27,488 nt of DNA from JAHWKV01 sp040905365 (GTDB lineage Bacteria > Actinomycetota > CADDZG01 > JAHWKV01): positions 1-27,488 of the forward strand of contig JBBDRQ010000054.1 of assembly GCA_040905365.1 (NCBI GenBank). Direction: 5' to 3'. Positions 24,253 to 27,488 of this stretch are shown piece by piece. The notes under the pieces were generated by a model, which was given only the letters and a program-made list of their open reading frames with translations, was not told the DNA's origin and made no database searches. The first letter of the stretch is position 1; every line of letters starts with the position of its first letter. The position numbers and the translations under genes are program-made.

Positions 24253-24885
24253 GTGGACTGCATCCTCATTCCGGTCAAGCGGCTCGACCATGCCCAGCTT
24301 CGGCTTTCTCGCCTTCTAACCCGCGCCGACCGCCGCCGCCTGGGCCTGGCGATGCTTGCAGACGTCTTACGCTCCACCGAAAAATGGCCGCGCCGGTTGC
24401 TAGTAACCGAAGACCCCGACGCCGAAGCCGTAGGCATCGCCTTCGGATGCGATTTGGTCTCCGACCCCCGAGCAGGGCTGAACAGTGCGATCGCCGCGGG
24501 CACGCAATATGCAGTTGAGATGGGGGCAAGAACTCTATTGGTCCTACCTTCGGACGTTCCGTTGGTCGACGCCGACGACGTAGCCGAACTGTTTGGCCGC
24601 CCAGAGCAGGTTGTGGTTGTTGCGTCGGCCGACGGCGGCACCAACGCCTTGATGCGGCGCCCCCCCGGCGCCATCGCACCAGCTTTTGGGCCCGCCAGCG
24701 CGCGCCGCCACATCGACGCGGCCTCTCGGGCAGGCCTGGCGGCAACCCAAATCGAGCTGGGTTCACTGCATCTGGACATAGACCGGTACTCAGACCTAAG
24801 CGCGCTGAAGGACGCCGTACAGCCTCGCGACAGCGTGCAACTGGCCCGCAAGCTCCTGGCGCCGCACATAGAAAAGGGTGCCTAA
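24253..24885 (+). CDS. fbiD: FbiD/CofC, phosphoenolpyruvate (or 2-phospholactate) guanylyltransferase of F420 biosynthesis
   Basis: A 210-residue nucleotidyltransferase of the CofC/FbiD family, which activates the phospho-C3 acid with GTP as the first committed step of coenzyme F420 side-chain synthesis. Actinobacterial enzymes studied use PEP. Seen: N-terminal ILIPVKRLDHAQLRLSRLL (nucleotide loop), LLVLPSDVPLVDADDV around 95-110, and DGGTNALMRRPPGAI then FGPASARRH, the acceptor-binding region. The GTG start at 24253 is supported by the leaderless -10 box. The gene lies before ppk, as Rv2983 does in M. tuberculosis. It ends five bases from the end of the opposing small membrane gene. fbiA/B/C are not in the window. 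Confidence 0.92.
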   Translation: MDCILIPVKRLDHAQLRLSRLLTRADRRRLGLAMLADVLRSTEKWPRRLLVTEDPDAEAVGIAFGCDLVSDPRAGLNSAIAAGTQYAVEMGARTLLVLPSDVPLVDADDVAELFGRPEQVVVVASADGGTNALMRRPPGAIAPAFGPASARRHIDAASRAGLAATQIELGSLHLDIDRYSDLSALKDAVQPRDSVQLARKLLAPHIEKGA

Positions 24886-24890
24886 GACAG

Positions 24891-25154
24891 CTAGCCGAGT
24901 TCGGGAGGCTGGGGCCCGCGCACCGTTTTGATCCCCATCCACAGCGCTCCTGCGGCGAACAGGACCGCGCTCGACCCGAGCACGACCGCCTCGAACCGGT
25001 AACCCGCACCCCCGGAATAGGAATCGAGGGTCAGCTTGCCCACAAAACCGGCCAGCGCCAGCAGGGTCAGCTGGACAACACGCAGCGCGCCGCGCTGTCT
25101 GGGAAGGGGTGGAGCCCCCCGGCGACCTTTACCCGATATCGCTTTTTTGACCAT
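24891..25154 (-). CDS. Small two-helix membrane protein of unknown function
   Basis: An 87-residue protein that I do not recognise. It has a basic N-terminus (residues 1-25, MVKKAISGKGRRG), a first membrane segment at about 25-43, a short loop with DSYSGGAGYRFEA, a second membrane segment at about 54-76, and a Pro-rich end. The basic start suggests both termini face the cytoplasm. The ATG at 25154 follows CATAAT by seven bases, which supports expression as a leaderless mRNA. It lies between fbiD (convergent) and ppk (divergent). Confidence 0.6.
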   Translation of the reverse strand: MVKKAISGKGRRGAPPLPRQRGALRVVQLTLLALAGFVGKLTLDSYSGGAGYRFEAVVLGSSAVLFAAGALWMGIKTVRGPQPPELG

Positions 25155-25161
25155 GGTCTCG

Positions 25162-25167
25162 ATTATG
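25162..25167 (-). promoter_or_regulatory. Predicted leaderless -10 box for the small membrane protein
   Basis: The minus-strand CATAAT (5 of 6 to TATAAT) ends seven bases before the ATG at 25154. There is no Shine-Dalgarno. Confidence 0.45.
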
Positions 25168-25207
25168 GATCATCGGGACATTGCGCATAGCCGAACCATG
25201 GGTGCGA

Positions 25208-25213
25208 TACCCT
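25208..25213 (+). promoter_or_regulatory. Possible -10 box for ppk
   Basis: TACCCT predicts a start near 25220 and a leader of about 20 bases. No good -35 is seen at the right distance; TTGCGC at 25181 is 21 bases away, too far. I see no clear PHO-box-like repeat. Confidence 0.3.
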
Positions 25214-25241
25214 AGGTTTCTTCGAGTATCTACCCACCAGG

Positions 25242-27383
25242 ATGGTTCAGATGGTTCAGGCCACGTACAAAGACTCGACGCCGGCCGCGCAAACATCGGA
25301 TCTGGCCGGCCGGCCGCAGCGCTTCATGAACCGCGAGATATCCTGGTTGGACTTCAACGACCGGGTGCTTGCCCTGGCCAGCGAACCCCGGGTGCCGCTG
25401 CTGGAGAGAGTGCGCTTCGTGTCGATCTTCTCCGCGAATCTCGACGAGTTCTTCATGGTTCGGGTTGCCGGATTGTATCGGCGAGCCCTGTCCTCGGCGT
25501 CGCTGGCCACCGCCGACGGGATGACCGCCGCCGAGACGCTGGCGGAGATCCGCCGCAGAACGCTCCAATCCCGCCGGCGCCAAACCGAGATCTGGACCGA
25601 ACAGCTCAAACCTTTGTTAGGTGAGAACGGAATAGTCATAGCAGGGGTCTCCGACTGCACCGAGGCGGAGCTGTCGGAGCTCGAATCGAAGTTTCTAAAG
25701 GAGCTGTATCCGGTCCTAACCCCCCTTGCGGTAGGTCCCGGCCAGCCGTTCCCGTACATCTCCGGCCTTTCGAACAGCCTCGGTCTGTTCGTGAAGGACC
25801 CCGCCTCGGGCGAGGAACGCTTCGCCCGGGTAAAGGTGCCCGAAGGGTTCAACCGCTTCATCGGAGTCGGGTCCCGAGGCCTGCTGATCCCGCTGGAGGA
25901 CGTCATCGGTCACTTCCTGGAGCACCTGTTCCACGGAGTGGAGATGACCGAGAAGATCCTGTTCAGGGTGACCAGGGACGCGGACCTGGAAGTGTCCGAC
26001 GACGCCGACGACCTGCTCGAGGCGGTTGAAGCCGGATTGAGCAAGCGGCGCTTTCGCGACGTACTGCGCCTCGAGGTGTCCGAAAACGCGTCCACCAACA
26101 TGCTTAGCCGCCTGCGTGAGGAGTTGGGCGTGGGGCCGGAGCAGGTTTATCCGGTGGAGAATTTGATGGACAAGGCCGACCTGGCGCAGCTTGCCGACCT
26201 GGAAGTGCCCGAGCTCAAGTTCGAACCCTGGGTGCCGCAGACGCAGCCCCGGCTGGCCGGCGGGCTGACCTCCGACTTCTTTGCACAGATTCGCCGGGGC
26301 GATCTGCTCGTACACCTCCCCTACGACTCCTTCGCCACCACCGTGGAGGCCTTTGTGCGGGGAGCCGCCAAGGACCCGGACGTCATCGCGATCAAAACCA
26401 CCGTTTACCGCACCAGCGAAAAGTCCCCTTTGGTCCCCGCCCTGACCGATGCCGCTGAGTGGGGAAAGCAGTCGGTATGCCTGGTGGAGCTAAAGGCCCG
26501 CTTCGACGAAAGCCACAACATCGAGTGGTCCAAGCGCCTAGAGCAGGCGGGCGTTCATGTTGTACACGGCTTTCCGGATCTGAAGATCCACGCCAAGCTG
26601 ATCCTAGTGGTACGCAGAGAGCACGACTCGCTTCGGACCTACGTGCACATCGGCACCGGCAATTACCACTCCGCGACCGCCCGCCTGTACGAGGACTTCG
26701 GCCTGTTCACCGCCGACCCGGACATCGCGGCCGACGTCGCCGAGCTGTTCAATTTCCTCACCGGCTTTAGCAAGCCGGGCGTCTTTCGAAAGATCCTGGT
26801 GGCTCCTTTCGCGCTTCGCAGCGCTATGAAGGACCACATCACCCGGGTGGCCAAGGCGGCCTCCGAGGGTGAGGAGGCCAAGATATTTCTCAAGATGAAC
26901 GCCCTCACCGACCCCGATCTCATCGATGAGCTTTACAAAGCGTCGCAAGCGGGCGCCCAGATCAGGATCCTGGTCCGCGGCGCCTGCGCCCTGCGGCCCG
27001 GAATCGAAGGTCTGAGCGACAACATCACCGTGCGCAGCGTCCTGGGACGGTTTCTGGAGCACAGCCGCGTGTACACGTTCCAAGCCGGACAGCAAGTCTC
27101 CTACTTCATGGGCAGCGCCGACCTCATGCAGCGCAACCTGGATCAGCGAATCGAGGTGGTCGTGCCGGTCGAAGACACCCGTATCCGCAACGAGCTGGCC
27201 GCGTGCCTCAAGATCGGTTGGGAGGACTCGGGCTTCATCTGGGAGCTGCAGCCCGACGGCCGCTGGGCTCGCCTGAATCCCGACACCGCCACTTTGGAGG
27301 GATCCTCCCAGTCGGTGCTCATGCAGCGGGCGCTGGATCGCAAATCCCACGGCGCCGAAGAGCCAACCACGCGACGCCGCTAA
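25242..27383 (+). CDS. ppk: Polyphosphate kinase Ppk1
   Basis: Reversibly builds polyphosphate from ATP; a 713-residue PPK1 with the normal four-domain layout. Seen: N-domain NREISWLDFNDRVL at 30-43, head-domain FVSIFSANLDEFFMVRVAG near 59-77, and the catalytic phospho-histidine H450 in LKIHAKLILV. The second active histidine is H607 in FLEHSRVYTF, followed by MGSADLMQRNLDQRIEV. Two ATGs nine bases apart (25242 and 25251) arise from a tandem duplication, giving MVQMVQ. The second has AGGA at a better distance, so the protein may be three residues shorter. It lies beside fbiD, as in mycobacteria. Confidence 0.97.
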   Translation: MVQMVQATYKDSTPAAQTSDLAGRPQRFMNREISWLDFNDRVLALASEPRVPLLERVRFVSIFSANLDEFFMVRVAGLYRRALSSASLATADGMTAAETLAEIRRRTLQSRRRQTEIWTEQLKPLLGENGIVIAGVSDCTEAELSELESKFLKELYPVLTPLAVGPGQPFPYISGLSNSLGLFVKDPASGEERFARVKVPEGFNRFIGVGSRGLLIPLEDVIGHFLEHLFHGVEMTEKILFRVTRDADLEVSDDADDLLEAVEAGLSKRRFRDVLRLEVSENASTNMLSRLREELGVGPEQVYPVENLMDKADLAQLADLEVPELKFEPWVPQTQPRLAGGLTSDFFAQIRRGDLLVHLPYDSFATTVEAFVRGAAKDPDVIAIKTTVYRTSEKSPLVPALTDAAEWGKQSVCLVELKARFDESHNIEWSKRLEQAGVHVVHGFPDLKIHAKLILVVRREHDSLRTYVHIGTGNYHSATARLYEDFGLFTADPDIAADVAELFNFLTGFSKPGVFRKILVAPFALRSAMKDHITRVAKAASEGEEAKIFLKMNALTDPDLIDELYKASQAGAQIRILVRGACALRPGIEGLSDNITVRSVLGRFLEHSRVYTFQAGQQVSYFMGSADLMQRNLDQRIEVVVPVEDTRIRNELAACLKIGWEDSGFIWELQPDGRWARLNPDTATLEGSSQSVLMQRALDRKSHGAEEPTTRRR

Positions 27384-27391
27384 CGTCCCGC

Positions 27392-27439
27392 TAAGCTAGT
27401 GCCGTGACCACCAACCTTCGGGGCGTTTGGAGCGCGTGA
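27392..27439 (+). other. Leaderless-type -10 box and 11-codon mini-ORF after ppk
   Basis: TAAGCT (27392-27397, the same hexamer as at fbiD) is followed by six bases and GTG at 27404, which opens an 11-codon frame (VTTNLRGVWSA) ending in TGA at 27437-27439. That stop overlaps a second GTG at 27436, which opens a 16-codon frame stopping at 27484. Nothing in the final 105 bases resembles a known gene. The promoter may serve a gene outside the window, and the mini-ORF may be chance. Confidence 0.25.
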
Positions 27440-27488
27440 GCTGCCCCCTGGCTGCGTTCTCCCTCGCACCGTTAGGGCGAAGCTAGCG

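Noticed and set aside
25181..25241. Phosphate-responsive (PHO-box-like) repeats before ppk
   Set aside because: No pair of similar 7- to 11-base direct repeats at regular spacing could be found.
1..27488. tRNA/rRNA genes, CRISPR arrays, insertion sequences, integrases
   Set aside because: No cloverleaf, spaced direct repeats, terminal inverted repeats or transposase motifs were seen by reading both strands; a tRNAscan or Infernal run would be decisive.
27404..27488. Start of a mutT- or CHAD/CYTH-like gene after ppk
   Set aside because: No frame in the last 85 bases gave a convincing family N-terminus; two of three frames close within the window.

Overview
The window is a GC-rich chromosomal segment from an actinomycete-like bacterium (Actinomycetota), packed with housekeeping genes. 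Several things point there: the gene neighbourhood, a SepIVA/DivIVA-like coiled-coil protein beside coaD, GTP-dependent PEP carboxykinase, a coenzyme F420 biosynthesis gene (fbiD/cofC) beside ppk1, frequent GTG/TTG starts, and repeated -10 boxes placed so that the start codon would be the first transcribed base (leaderless mRNAs). From memory, the order rimM-khpA-rpsP / ffh / ftsY-smc / mutM-rnc-DUF177-sepIVA / coaD-rsmD-recG / thiL / ddl / fbiD-ppk is a compressed version of the Mycobacterium tuberculosis Rv2907c-Rv2985 region. I cannot place the organism below phylum; a deep, non-mycobacterial lineage is likely because the spacer genes differ.

Layout, left to right. 1-799 (-): rpsP, khpA and a truncated rimM, a ribosome-assembly operon. 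859-2196 (-): ffh. 2242-3837 (+): an integral-membrane GT-C/GT39-like glycosyltransferase, divergent from ffh and converging on ftsY. 3800-8378 (-): smc-ftsY. 8568-9767 (+): archaeal-type phosphoglycerate mutase. 9764-12763 (-): a coupled operon DUF177(yceD)-rpmF-rnc-mutM-alpha/beta hydrolase. 12841-13371 (-): sepIVA-like. 13441-16735 (-): recG-rsmD-coaD. 16820-17715 (+): rpmB and two small membrane-associated proteins (DUF1469 and DUF3618 types). 17702-19479 (-): thiL-thiD. 19550-21358 (-): pckG. 21507-21743 (+): a stand-alone Lrp/AsnC RAM domain. 21820-24191 (-): an FrhB-like iron-sulfur flavoprotein followed by ddl. 24253-24885 (+): fbiD. 24891-25154 (-): small unknown membrane protein. 25242-27383 (+): ppk1. 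The last 105 bases hold no recognisable gene.

How they work together: protein targeting (Ffh, FtsY), ribosome and RNA maturation (S16, L32, L28, KhpA, RimM, RsmD, RNase III), DNA maintenance (SMC, RecG, MutM), envelope growth (SepIVA-like, Ddl, GT-C), and cofactor or central metabolism (CoaD, ThiD/ThiL, PckG, ApgM, FbiD, Ppk). The most distinctive part is 22926-24885. There an FrhB-family flavoprotein, of the type that can exchange electrons with coenzyme F420, is transcribed back to back with the F420 biosynthesis gene from -10 boxes that overlap.

I saw no mobile element, CRISPR array, tRNA/rRNA gene or phage. There is no gap above 300 bases; the longest gene-free stretch is the 189 bases between smc and apgM. 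I found no convincing new multi-gene system. The points most worth checking are regulatory: leaderless promoters, interlocked divergent promoters, a three-arm RNA structure before thiL and a palindrome before pckG.
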